From: Streptosporangiaceae bacterium
Lineage (GTDB): Bacteria; Actinomycetota; Actinomycetes; Streptosporangiales; Streptosporangiaceae
Length of the DNA stretch: 13,587 nt
Direction of reading: 5' to 3'
Assembly: GCA_030042885.1 (NCBI GenBank)
Contig: JASHYW010000179.1
Location: forward strand, 1-13,587
Part shown: positions 7,446 to 13,587 of the stretch, piece by piece
Position numbering within the stretch: position 1 is the first letter of the stretch
How the letters are laid out: each line of letters begins with the position of its first letter
Notes under the pieces: model-generated
Database searches by the model: none
What the model saw: only the letters and a program-made list of their open reading frames with translations
What the model was told of the DNA's origin: nothing
Translations under genes and position numbers: made by a program

Positions 7446-8411
7446 TTGCCATCTATCAGAGCAGCTATCCAGATGTACCGGAAACTGTTCGCGCTGCGAA
7501 CCTACCGGCGGCGATTTATCGTTACTCTGCTTGCCTTTTTTGGGGCAACGATTACCGTCACCCAGCTGGTGCTCTGGATTTCAGGCGTCAAGGGCGGTAC
7601 CGCGCTGGCAGCTTCTCTCGTAACAACGACGCCAGTTGGCCTGGTCTTTGCTCTCCGTACGTCACTGCCGAAAGCTGACGTCACATTTCGCCATGATTCG
7701 GTAACCGCGCCCGTGCGAGTACGGATAGGCGACATTTTCGCCCCGGCCGATTCGGTCACCGTGATTACCATGAATCGTCACTTCGACACGGCGCCGCCCT
7801 GGGTGTCAGCCGACAGCCTCATCACCCAGCTTATTCAGCGGGAGTACGCCGGCCGCCCTGGTGACCTGCGCGATGCCATACTCAAAGAGGTTGCACTCGA
7901 TCAGGAGGCCGAGCAGCCTGTCGGCGAGATCGTCTGGATCACGCCCGGCCAGAGACCGTACCTTCTTCTCGCGGTGGCGGACCGGCACGAGCTAGCTCGG
8001 TCGGCTGTCGCTGTGGAAGGGGCATGTTCCTCGCTTTCACGGCTCTGACAGTATGCCCGGCTGAACAGTATTTCCGGCCTGCGGGTGCCCGTTATCGGAT
8101 CAGGATTCGCTCGCGCCCAGGTCGGCCGCGTGCCGCTACTAATTCTCTTGTTGACCTCTTATCTGACCGCGGCGATGGAAATGCCAATATGTGGCCTGGA
8201 GATTGTTCTTCACCCAGACGACACCAACCTGGGCTCGCTCGAGCTGGTCAAGGCCTACTGTGACATCCTCGGATACCGGACAACTGACCAGAAGCCTCTG
8301 ATACAGAATACCAGCCCTGAGCGCGCCATAAGACATTGGGAAGCGGGCTCGTACCGCATGCGGGCAGCTTGTCAGCGGCGCAGTGACCTGCTGTTTATGC
8401 CGCGGCAATGA
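7446..8411 (+). pseudogene. Two-TM macro-domain protein (ThsA_Macro / DUF6430-like) interrupted by an in-frame TGA
   Basis: From the TTG at 7446 the frame encodes 200 residues to TGA 8046-8048, then continues in the same frame for 120 more to the stop at 8411. Two membrane segments lie at about 25-45 (TLLAFFGATITVTQLVLWI) and 52-70 (TALAASLVTTTPVGLVFAL). A macro-like domain follows: RVRIGDIF, MNRHFDTAPPWVSADSLITQ, REYAGRPGDL, PYLLLAVAD, and after the stop QYARLNSISGLRVPVIGSGFAR, LEIVLHPDD. Recalled family members read roughly LxxLWxxV before the PVIGxG strand, so TGA stands exactly where Trp (TGG) is expected: one base change. Family knowledge: TM-macro proteins serve as effectors in type II Thoeris, where the macro domain binds an ADP-ribose-type signal. 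Here the 200-residue product would lose half of the domain. The gene follows the STAND gene by 114 bp and is less GC-rich than its neighbours. Readthrough (the context is UGA-C) or a sequencing error are alternatives. Confidence 0.75.
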
Positions 8412-8439
8412 CTGGTCTGCCCAATGCTTCCCGCCGCCG

Positions 8440-8694
8440 CTAGCCCTGGCCTTTCACCGAGGTTGATGGCTGGCGCTCGGGGGCGTCCGGGTCGTGCTTG
8501 GTGGCGGGCCACGCCTCCAGCTGATCCCCGTCCGGGCCCTCGCCCAGCAGCGATGTCAGCTCGGCGACGTGCGCTTCTTCGACCCAGCATGTGCGGTGCG
8601 CGCAGGAGGAGTCCGCGCCCGCCTCATCGGCGCGGCGCTCGCGGACCTCACCTTGCGCGTCAATGGTGCCTTGGCCGGTCCGCAGGGCTGACAT
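8440..8694 (-). CDS. Hypothetical small acidic protein (doubtful)
   Basis: This minus-strand frame of 84 residues runs from an ATG at 8694 to TAG at 8440. I do not recognise it. The translation is hydrophilic and acidic, with two Cys and a Trp in SSCAHRTCWVEEAHVAELTSLL, a charged N-terminal region and a polar C-terminus. It has no signal peptide or membrane segment. Third codon positions are mostly G or C, which fits coding use but is weak evidence in such DNA. Against it, there is no ribosome site and a 15-bp hairpin ends only 3 nt upstream of the ATG, which would block initiation if it were in the transcript. The flanking genes are damaged, so it may be a chance or decayed frame. Confidence 0.3.
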   Translation of the reverse strand: MSALRTGQGTIDAQGEVRERRADEAGADSSCAHRTCWVEEAHVAELTSLLGEGPDGDQLEAWPATKHDPDAPERQPSTSVKGQG

Positions 8695-8697
8695 TGG

Positions 8698-8729
8698 AGC
8701 CGGGCCCCGACCAGGGTCGGGGCCCGGCT
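8698..8729. terminator. Perfect 15-bp inverted repeat, likely transcription terminator
   Basis: AGCCGGGCCCCGACC (8698-8712) and GGTCGGGGCCCGGCT (8715-8729) pair perfectly across a 2-nt spacer. The stem is almost all G/C and has no following T-run, a form common in actinomycete terminators. It lies just past the 3' end of the broken minus-strand membrane gene, which it probably served. It is symmetric and could act on both strands. Confidence 0.6.
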
Positions 8730-8801
8730 ATCGGCGTGCTCGCGCTTCGCTCCTTCTTGCCCGTGGTGGGGAGCTATGCGGCCGTAAGGCTGGCCTTAGG
8801 C

Positions 8802-9428
8802 TCAGCGCTCCGGACCTGCTGCACGGGCTTCTGTATGGGCACCAGATCCGGTGACCAGGGCCCAGTGCATCGTGGCCAGGAAGGCAAACCCGGAGAGGGG
8901 AGACCAGCGCGGCGACTCCCAGCGCGAACAGCACCCAGCCCATCCACCGCGCCGGTGCCCCGCTGACCGCCACGGCCAGCCCGGTCACGATGCTGAAGAT
9001 GACAACGCCGACGACGGCGGGCAGGAAGTAGTCGTTGTTCAGCACGTTGAGGGCCTGCGCTGAGGCCGGCAGCAGGAACTTGATGTCGTTGCCGAGGATG
9101 TAACGACAAGGCGAACAGAGGCAAGAACCCCGCCGCGAGCAGCGCAGGCCCCCACGGCCGCGCCGTTGGCCAGCCACCCGCTGGCGCCCTTGTCCCGCAC
9201 CCGGCCGGACAGGGCCAGCGTGAAGAGAACCACGAACACCAGCGCGAGGGCGCCGAGCACCGCGGAGGCCTTCTGCCCGGTGGCGTGCGCGGTGTAGAAC
9301 CTGACGATCTGCCCCACCGCGGCGTTGTTGTCCGGGGAGTTGCCGTCCCCCGACACGAAAGCGGCGATGAGCAGACCCGCCGCCGGGACGCTCGCGAGCG
9401 GCGCCCACCTGCTAAGCCATCGTTCCAC
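8802..9428 (-). pseudogene. Multi-pass membrane protein gene with three frameshifts
   Basis: Reading from a GTG at 9428, the product begins MERWLSRWAPLASVPAAGLL and holds hydrophobic segments at about residues 9-26 and 58-78. The frame then moves by one base near the five-C run at 9149-9153, giving PALLAAGFLPLFALSL. It moves again near 9099-9104, giving YILGNDIKFLLP, NNDYFLPAVVGVVIF and GWVLFALGVAALVS, and a third time near the four-G run at 8897-8900, giving LSGFAFLATMHWALVTGSGAH to a TGA at 8802-8804. All three are consistent with one-base insertions, so the net change is +3 and the last piece is back in the starting frame. The repaired product would have about 207 residues and 4-5 TM helices. 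I do not recognise the family or function. It is either a decayed gene or a place with clustered sequence errors; no single reading frame codes for the full protein. Confidence 0.7.
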
Positions 9429-9506
9429 TTAATTCAGGAAGGTATCCGGGTCTGTACTCACAACTGATCACGGATGCCCTCCTTCCTGTCGCGGTCAACC
9501 GACACA

Positions 9507-9530
9507 CCGGACATATCCGGATAAGTCCGG
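9507..9530. repeat. Nested inverted repeat in the intergenic region
   Basis: CCGGAC (9507-9512) and GTCCGG (9525-9530) flank the palindrome ATCCGGAT (9515-9522). Together they give three CCGG cores in 24 bp. It lies between the PPOX gene and the broken membrane gene. An operator is possible but unproven. Confidence 0.35.
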
Positions 9531-9616
9531 GTATCCCCTGCTGGGATGCCGCGCGAGGAGTATCGGGACTAGCCCGTCGATCCCGGCGCCGATTGCCTGC
9601 TCCCACTGGCCCTGGA

Positions 9617-10042
9617 TCAACGGTCGTCGGCGGCCCAGCCGGCCACGCCGACTATGTGCAGCACCAGTACCCGAGCGAAGGGCTGGTCCTGGTACTGCGG
9701 GTAGCGCCCCGCTAGCCGGGCGGCAAGGGCCGCCGCCCGGCTAGCGGCGGTGTCGCCCTGCCAGCGCAGCTCGGCTCGCACCCACCACAGCCGTGACCAG
9801 TCGCTGCGGTCCCAGTGCTCGACCAGCAGTGTGGCCCGCGGATCTGCCTCCAGGTTCCGCTCCCGCTGTAGTCGTAGCGACGCCTTCGGCTTCACCCGGT
9901 CGATGGGCACGCCCACGTAGCCGTCGTCCACCGCGTACGCGACGGGCACGGCGTCTACGCCCCGCTCGGCGTGCACCGTGCACAGGATCCCGTGGTCGTG
10001 CGACTCAAGCCTTGCCCGCGCCTCGTGTTCCGCGAGCTTCAT
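9617..10042 (-). CDS. PPOX-class F420-dependent protein, Rv0121-like family
   Basis: The gene encodes 141 residues from an ATG at 10042. It has the split beta-barrel pattern of pyridoxamine-phosphate-oxidase-like proteins and closely matches the layout I know for the Rv0121 family: an N-terminal EHEARARLESHDHGILCTV, VDAVPVAYAVDDGYVGVPID, then KPKASLRLQRERNLEADPRATLLVEHW, the signature DWSRLWWVRAEL, and the end RYPQYQDQPFARVLVLHIVGVAGWAADD. Family knowledge: such proteins bind coenzyme F420 and reduce or scavenge small molecules; the physiological substrate of this subgroup is not established. Length is typical. No Shine-Dalgarno is visible, so leaderless or weak initiation is possible. It is transcribed divergently from the acyl-CoA synthetase, with 270 bp between the two starts. 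Confidence 0.88.
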   Translation of the reverse strand: MKLAEHEARARLESHDHGILCTVHAERGVDAVPVAYAVDDGYVGVPIDRVKPKASLRLQRERNLEADPRATLLVEHWDRSDWSRLWWVRAELRWQGDTAASRAAALAARLAGRYPQYQDQPFARVLVLHIVGVAGWAADDR

Positions 10043-10132
10043 CGGAGTAGATCGGTAGCCATGGACATGGGGTCTGTGTCATAACCCTTCGCGGCGTGGT
10101 GGAGGAGTGATCTCTGCGGTGTGATGATAGTT

Positions 10133-10188
10133 CGTCGAAGGCCGGTGTCGACGGGGTGTTCATCCAGGTGGGGTCACCGGCTTCGACG
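10133..10188. repeat. Imperfect inverted repeat (stem about 14 bp, 27-nt loop)
   Basis: CGTCGAAGGCCGGTG (10133-10147) pairs with CACCGGCTTCGACG (10175-10188), with one bulged G. It lies in the divergent region between the PPOX gene and the ligase gene, upstream of the proposed promoter at 10220. It could be a regulatory hairpin, an operator or the end of a lost mobile element. I cannot choose between these. Confidence 0.4.
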
Positions 10189-10219
10189 GCCCGCTCCGTG
10201 GCACCCGAGCTCCCCGGCA

Positions 10220-10248
10220 TTGAGCGGCAGCCCTACCGGCGCTACGCT
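10220..10248 (+). promoter_or_regulatory. Candidate sigma-70-type promoter for the acyl-CoA synthetase gene
   Basis: TTGAGC (10220-10225) and TACGCT (10243-10248) are separated by 17 nt. Both resemble consensus housekeeping elements in outline. The predicted 5' leader to the ATG at 10313 is about 58 nt. Confidence 0.4.
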
Positions 10249-10312
10249 GGCTTCGTTACGGGGGGTTACGCTTGCAGGATCTCGCCTCCATCTTCGAGCG
10301 GAGGACGGTGCG

Positions 10313-11863
10313 ATGAACCCGGCAGCGTGGGTCGAGCGCCACGCCCGTCGGCGGCCCGACGACCCGGCGCTGGCGGATGGCGATCGCGTTTACGCCAGCT
10401 GGGGCGAGTTCGCCGCCCGGACGGCTGGCGCAGCCACCAGCCTGCGCGATCACTTCGGCCTGTCGCCCGGGGACCGGGTAGCGATCGTGATGCGCAACCG
10501 GCCGGAGTACCTCGAGGCGATGTTCGCTATCTGGCACGCCGGTCTCGTGGCCGTGCCGGTCAACGCTCGCCTTCACCGCGATGAGATCGCCTACATCCTC
10601 GAACACAGCGAGTCGGCCGTCGCCGTGACCGATGCCGACCACGCCGGTGACGTCGAGTCGCTGGTCGGCACCGTCGCTTCGCTCAAGGCGGCCGTGGTGG
10701 CGCCCGGTGAGCGGTGGGACCGGCTCACGGCGTCGCCGCCGACGCGGCTCGTCGGCCGGCGGCCGGAGGACCCGGCCTGGCTGTTCTACACGAGCGGTAC
10801 CACCGGAAGGCCCAAGGGAGCCACGCTCACGCACCGCAGCCTGCTGATGGCGACACTCAGCTACTTCGCGGACATCGACCCGGTGCTGCCGCAAGACTGC
10901 ATCCTCCACGCCGCGCCACTGTCGCACGGTTCGGGGCTCTACGGGCTGCCTCACGTGGCCCGGGGGGCAGTGAGCGTCGTGCCGCAGTCCGGCGGCGTCG
11001 ATGGCGACGAGATCGCCGCCCTCCTGGGGCGCTGGCCGGGGATGTCGTTCTTCGCGGCTCCCACCATGGTGAAGCGGCTGGCCGGCGACCGAGCCATCGC
11101 CGACGCGGACCTCTCCCACCTGAAGACGATCATCTACGGTGGCGCACCGATGTACCTGGCCGACCTCGAGGACGCGCTCGCCGTGTTCGGTCCTCGCCTG
11201 GCCCAGATCTACGGGCAGGGCGAGGCGCCGATGACGATCACCGCCCTGTCCAAGGCAGACCACGCCGACCGGAACCATCCCCGATGGCGGGACCGCATGC
11301 GGAGCGTCGGCGTCCCCCGTACCGACGTCGAGGTCCGCGTCGTCGACAACGGCCGCGAACTCCCCGCCGACGAGGTCGGTGAGGTGGTGGTCCGGGGCGA
11401 CGTGGTCATGGCCGGCTACTGGAACCAGCCTGATGCCACCGCCGAGACTCTGCGGGAAGGCTGGCTGTACACCGGCGACATCGGCAGCTTTGACGCCGAC
11501 GGGTACCTCACGCTGCGGGACCGGTCCAAGGACCTGATCATAAGCGGGGGAATGAACATCTACCCCCGGGAGGTCGAGGAGGCGCTGCTCCGCCACCCCG
11601 GCGTCAGGGCCGCCGCCGTCGTCGGCCGGCCCGACGCGAAGTGGGGCGAGGCGGTAGTGGCCTTCGTGGTGGCCGCCGACCGCGTCGCCCAGCCGTCGGT
11701 CAAGGATCTCGACCGGACCTGCCTCGACCACATCGCACGGTTCAAGCGACCCAAGGACTACCGGTTCGTCGATGCCCTGCCGACCAACAACTACGGCAAG
11801 GTCGTCAAGCGGGAGCTGCGCGACCGGCTCCGGGCCGAAACGGCGGACGGCGGGTCGCGCTGA
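10313..11863 (+). CDS. AMP-binding acyl-CoA synthetase / fatty-acid-CoA ligase-like
   Basis: The product has 516 residues. I place the start at the ATG at 10313 because GGAGGA lies 7 nt upstream and the family's N-terminus (NPAAWVERHARRRPDDPAL) begins there; the frame is open further upstream, but that part has no family resemblance. Class I adenylate-forming motifs are complete: phosphate loop YTSGTTGRPKG (159-169), IIYGGAPM and QIYGQGEAPMT, YTGDIGSFDADGYL with the ribose-binding Asp, DRSKDLIISGGMNIYPREVEEAL at the hinge, and the catalytic Lys in TNNYGKVVKREL (about K496). Reaction class: ATP-dependent adenylation of a carboxylic acid followed by thioester formation with CoA. A fatty or aromatic acid is likely, but chain length cannot be read. 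The LLM oxidoreductase follows on the same strand after 192 bp. Confidence 0.92.
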   Translation: MNPAAWVERHARRRPDDPALADGDRVYASWGEFAARTAGAATSLRDHFGLSPGDRVAIVMRNRPEYLEAMFAIWHAGLVAVPVNARLHRDEIAYILEHSESAVAVTDADHAGDVESLVGTVASLKAAVVAPGERWDRLTASPPTRLVGRRPEDPAWLFYTSGTTGRPKGATLTHRSLLMATLSYFADIDPVLPQDCILHAAPLSHGSGLYGLPHVARGAVSVVPQSGGVDGDEIAALLGRWPGMSFFAAPTMVKRLAGDRAIADADLSHLKTIIYGGAPMYLADLEDALAVFGPRLAQIYGQGEAPMTITALSKADHADRNHPRWRDRMRSVGVPRTDVEVRVVDNGRELPADEVGEVVVRGDVVMAGYWNQPDATAETLREGWLYTGDIGSFDADGYLTLRDRSKDLIISGGMNIYPREVEEALLRHPGVRAAAVVGRPDAKWGEAVVAFVVAADRVAQPSVKDLDRTCLDHIARFKRPKDYRFVDALPTNNYGKVVKRELRDRLRAETADGGSR

Positions 11864-11922
11864 AACCCGACCCTGCCGGGCGGCTGCCGAGCTTGGCGAA
11901 GATGTCAGATGTTCACGTCCGC

Positions 11923-11951
11923 TGGACCGCCGTCCGGGGCCCTGTTATCCT
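11923..11951 (+). promoter_or_regulatory. Candidate promoter for the LLM oxidoreductase gene
   Basis: TGGACC (11923-11928) and TATCCT (11946-11951) are 17 nt apart, in the 192-bp gap before the gene at 12056. The matches to consensus are moderate. It would allow expression independent of the upstream ligase. Confidence 0.3.
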
Positions 11952-12055
11952 CCGCCCCTACCCAGGCCGTAGGCTCGGGGCACGGCGGAGGGCATGCTAG
12001 TCCACCGCAGCGTTGGCCGTGCCAGGCCACGACCGCACCGTGAGGAGGCCGTCTC

Positions 12056-13048
12056 ATGAAGCTCGCTCTCTACTTGCCGAACTTCCGTGACAGGGTGACC
12101 GTCAAGGAGCTCGAAGATCTCACCAGCCTCGCAGAGGAGCTCGACTTCGACTCCGTCTGGACGCTCGACCGGATCGTCGTTCCGGAGGCCTCTGATCGCG
12201 TGGAGCTCCAGTACTCGTTCGGCATGATGACCGAGTTCCCGAAGGCGTTGCCAGTGTCCTCCCGCGGTCAGTGGTTCCAAGGCTGGCCGCTGATCCCCTG
12301 GCTGGCCGCCAAGACGTCGAAGGTGCGGATCGGCATGAGCATCTGCGACACGCCATTCCGTGCGCCCGGTGTCCTCGCTGCGGAGCTCGCCACGGTGGAC
12401 CACCTCTCGAACGGCAGGCTCAACGTGGGCGTGGGGGCCGGCTGGATGCCCGAGGAGTTCGCGGCCGCGAGCGCCTCGCACATCTACCCCAAGCGGCACA
12501 AGCAGGTGCGCGAGACGATCGAGATCATGCAGGGCATCTGGACGAACGACCTGTTCGAGTACCACGGCGAGTTCGCCGACTTCGACAGGTGCGGGTTCGG
12601 CTGGAAGCCTGTACAGAAGCCGCACCCGCCGATCTTCTTCAGCGGGCTCAGGGACCCCGCTCGCTCGGCGAGCCGCATCACCAAGTACGGCCTATCGGGC
12701 TGGATCGGGATCCAGGACACCCCGGACGAGCTTCAGCAGTGGCGCGGTGCCATCCAGCAAGAGCTCGAAAAGCTCGGGAGCTCGCGCTCGATCAACGATC
12801 TCGAGATCTGCAGCATGATCTGGCTCACGCTCACGGATGAGGAAACGGATCAAACGCCGCGAGGGAAAGCCACCAATCTACTGGTGGGAACCGCTGCGCA
12901 GATCACCGACAACCTCAAGCGGTTGAAGGAGGCCGGGCTGACGATGCTGCTCATCTGGCCGCCGTTCCAGGACGTGCCGGTTTCGAAGACGCTCGACGAC
13001 CTCAAGCGGCTGAAGGAGGAGATCATGCCGGAGGTCGAGGCCATGTAA
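12056..13048 (+). CDS. LLM-class flavin/F420-dependent oxidoreductase
   Basis: The gene encodes 330 residues from an ATG with GAGGAGG 7 nt upstream. It is a luciferase-like TIM barrel: MKLALYLPNF first strand, LTSLAEELDFDSVWTLDRIV, WLAAKTSKVRIGMSICDTPFRAPGVLAAELATVDHLSNGRLNVGVGAGWMPEEF (the family's most conserved block, about residues 80-140), then KPHPPIFFSGL and a C-terminal TDNLKRLKEAGLTMLLIWP. In actinobacteria most proteins of this class use coenzyme F420 and a minority use FMN. The substrate is unknown. It follows the ligase gene on the same strand, and an F420-type PPOX gene lies nearby, so a shared redox pathway is possible but not shown. Length is normal for the family and I see no defects. 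Confidence 0.92.
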   Translation: MKLALYLPNFRDRVTVKELEDLTSLAEELDFDSVWTLDRIVVPEASDRVELQYSFGMMTEFPKALPVSSRGQWFQGWPLIPWLAAKTSKVRIGMSICDTPFRAPGVLAAELATVDHLSNGRLNVGVGAGWMPEEFAAASASHIYPKRHKQVRETIEIMQGIWTNDLFEYHGEFADFDRCGFGWKPVQKPHPPIFFSGLRDPARSASRITKYGLSGWIGIQDTPDELQQWRGAIQQELEKLGSSRSINDLEICSMIWLTLTDEETDQTPRGKATNLLVGTAAQITDNLKRLKEAGLTMLLIWPPFQDVPVSKTLDDLKRLKEEIMPEVEAM

Positions 13049-13063
13049 CTCCCCAGCGCATAG

Positions 13064-13077
13064 GCGGGTGAACCCGC
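13064..13077 (+). terminator. Weak hairpin after the LLM oxidoreductase gene
   Basis: GCGGGT (13064-13069) and ACCCGC (13072-13077) form a short stem with a 2-nt spacer, 16 bp after the stop codon. There is no T-run. The position suits a terminator but the stem is short. Confidence 0.3.
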
Positions 13078-13110
13078 TTACATCGGAAATCAGTACGTGC
13101 TCGGGCGAGT

Positions 13111-13463
13111 TCAGTACCCTCCCGACCCGTTCGCGGCCCGCTGCGCCGCGGTCAGGTCCTTCCTGCGCGGCTTGCGCCGCCCGGTGATCACGGCCTGGTC
13201 CCAGCCGAGATAGCCCAGGTCGGCGAGCACGCCGATGACGGAGGTGAGCATGGCGGCGATCCCGGCCTTGCGCGCCGCGGTGACGTCGACGGTGGTACCC
13301 GCGGTCGGCGCGGCGGACTGCAGCAGTTCCCCGGCCGGGGAGCAGACGGCCTGCACGTTCAGCCCGTGCCGCTGTGCTTGCCGGAGTAGAAGGCCTGCTG
13401 GCCCCCGGTTTTCCTTCCGAACGTGACCGTGGGCACGTGCACCCCGTCCACGATGACGTACTC
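13111..13463 (-). pseudogene. Remnant of a DDE-type transposase (IS5-like, DDE_Tnp_4)
   Basis: Reading from 13463 on the minus strand, the product begins EYVIVDGVHVPTVTFGRKTG and QQAFYSGKH. A one-base deletion near 13371-13377 then shifts the frame, and it resumes as RHGLNVQAVCSPAGELL, TTVDVTAARKAGI, VLADLGYLGWDQAV and RRKDLTAAQRAANG, ending at TGA 13111-13113. This order (first catalytic Asp in VDG, YSGK-RHGLNVQ, D-TAAR, LAD-GY, then KDLTAAQRAAN) is that of IS5-like DDE transposases. The N-terminal helix-turn-helix is absent, with an in-frame stop at 13464-13466, and the C-terminal part with the third acidic residue is missing. It cannot encode an active enzyme. No intact terminal repeats were found in the window. 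Confidence 0.8.
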
Positions 13464-13529
13464 CTAGCCACAATTCTCACTGCCAGAGCATTCGGCGGTT
13501 GACACTGGGCCATGTGTTTGCCCTCGCGC

Positions 13530-13550
13530 TAGGGCCAGTTGTAGGGCCAG
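13530..13550. repeat. Short direct repeat TAGGGCCAG x2
   Basis: TAGGGCCAG occurs at 13530-13538 and 13542-13550, separated by 3 nt, in the 114-bp end stretch beyond the transposase remnant. No gene was seen there. It may be part of a mobile-element end. Confidence 0.3.
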
Positions 13551-13587
13551 CGAGCGCTACCTGGTCGGGCCCGAAACAAGAAACACC

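Larger units (their letters stand above)
8412..8801. other. 390-bp stretch without a convincing gene
   Basis: Between the macro gene and the broken membrane gene I find only a doubtful minus-strand small ORF (8440-8694) and a strong hairpin (8698-8729). The rest shows no recognisable domain, RNA gene or repeat. Confidence 0.5.

Noticed and set aside
8046..8048. Selenocysteine codon in the macro gene
   Set aside because: I saw no convincing selenocysteine-insertion hairpin just after the TGA, and family members as I recall them carry Trp there, so Trp loss is simpler.
4026..8411. A complete Thoeris system
   Set aside because: No separate TIR (ThsB) gene is visible in the window. DUF4062 is not a canonical TIR domain, so only a Thoeris-like effector can be claimed.
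8802..9428. Programmed ribosomal frameshifting in the membrane gene
   Set aside because: Three shifts in one short gene, without a repeated slippery motif, is not a known programmed arrangement. Indels or sequence errors explain it better.
10256..11731. Long minus-strand open frame opposite the acyl-CoA synthetase gene
   Set aside because: There is no recognisable motif, while the plus strand carries every adenylation motif in order.
1..13587. CRISPR array, tRNA or rRNA genes
   Set aside because: No regularly spaced repeats with unique spacers, no cloverleaf with conserved TTCGANTC arm and no rRNA-like stretch were found on reading both strands.

Overview
The window is high-GC DNA with strong G/C bias at third codon positions. 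Its gene families are typical of filamentous actinomycetes: an AfsR/SARP-type regulator, a STAND ATPase fused to a class III cyclase, an F420-type PPOX protein of the Rv0121 family, and a luciferase-like flavin/F420 oxidoreductase. I infer an actinobacterium but cannot name the genus. I see no rRNA, tRNA, CRISPR array or complete mobile element.

Layout. (a) 1-2440, minus strand: a GNAT acetyltransferase, then a large SARP-AAA regulator that runs off the left edge. (b) 2441-2605: a divergent intergenic region with three copies of an 8-mer, including a perfect 14-bp inverted repeat. (c) 2606-8411, plus strand: a FAD-binding oxidoreductase; a 1101-residue protein joining DUF4062, class III cyclase, NB-ARC ATPase and helical repeats; and a two-TM macro-domain protein. 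The macro gene carries an in-frame TGA exactly where the family has a Trp, and it is visibly less GC-rich than its neighbours. (d) 8412-9428: a degraded stretch with a doubtful small ORF, a strong hairpin and a membrane-protein gene broken by three single-base shifts that together restore frame. (e) 9617-10042, minus strand: the PPOX/F420 protein. (f) 10313-13048, plus strand: an acyl-CoA synthetase-like ligase and an LLM-class oxidoreductase. (g) 13111-13463, minus strand: a truncated and frameshifted DDE transposase remnant.

How the genes may work together. The most interesting block is 4026-8411. A STAND switch protein carrying two putative nucleotide-handling modules (a DUF4062 Rossmann-like domain and a class III cyclase) sits directly upstream of a membrane-anchored macro domain of the kind used as nucleotide-sensing effector in Thoeris-type immunity. 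This reads as a candidate sensor/signal/effector conflict module, related in logic to Thoeris and Pycsar but with no TIR gene in view. The effector looks inactivated or readthrough-dependent in this isolate. The divergent SARP and the repeats between the two transcription units suggest, but do not prove, that the regulator controls the block.
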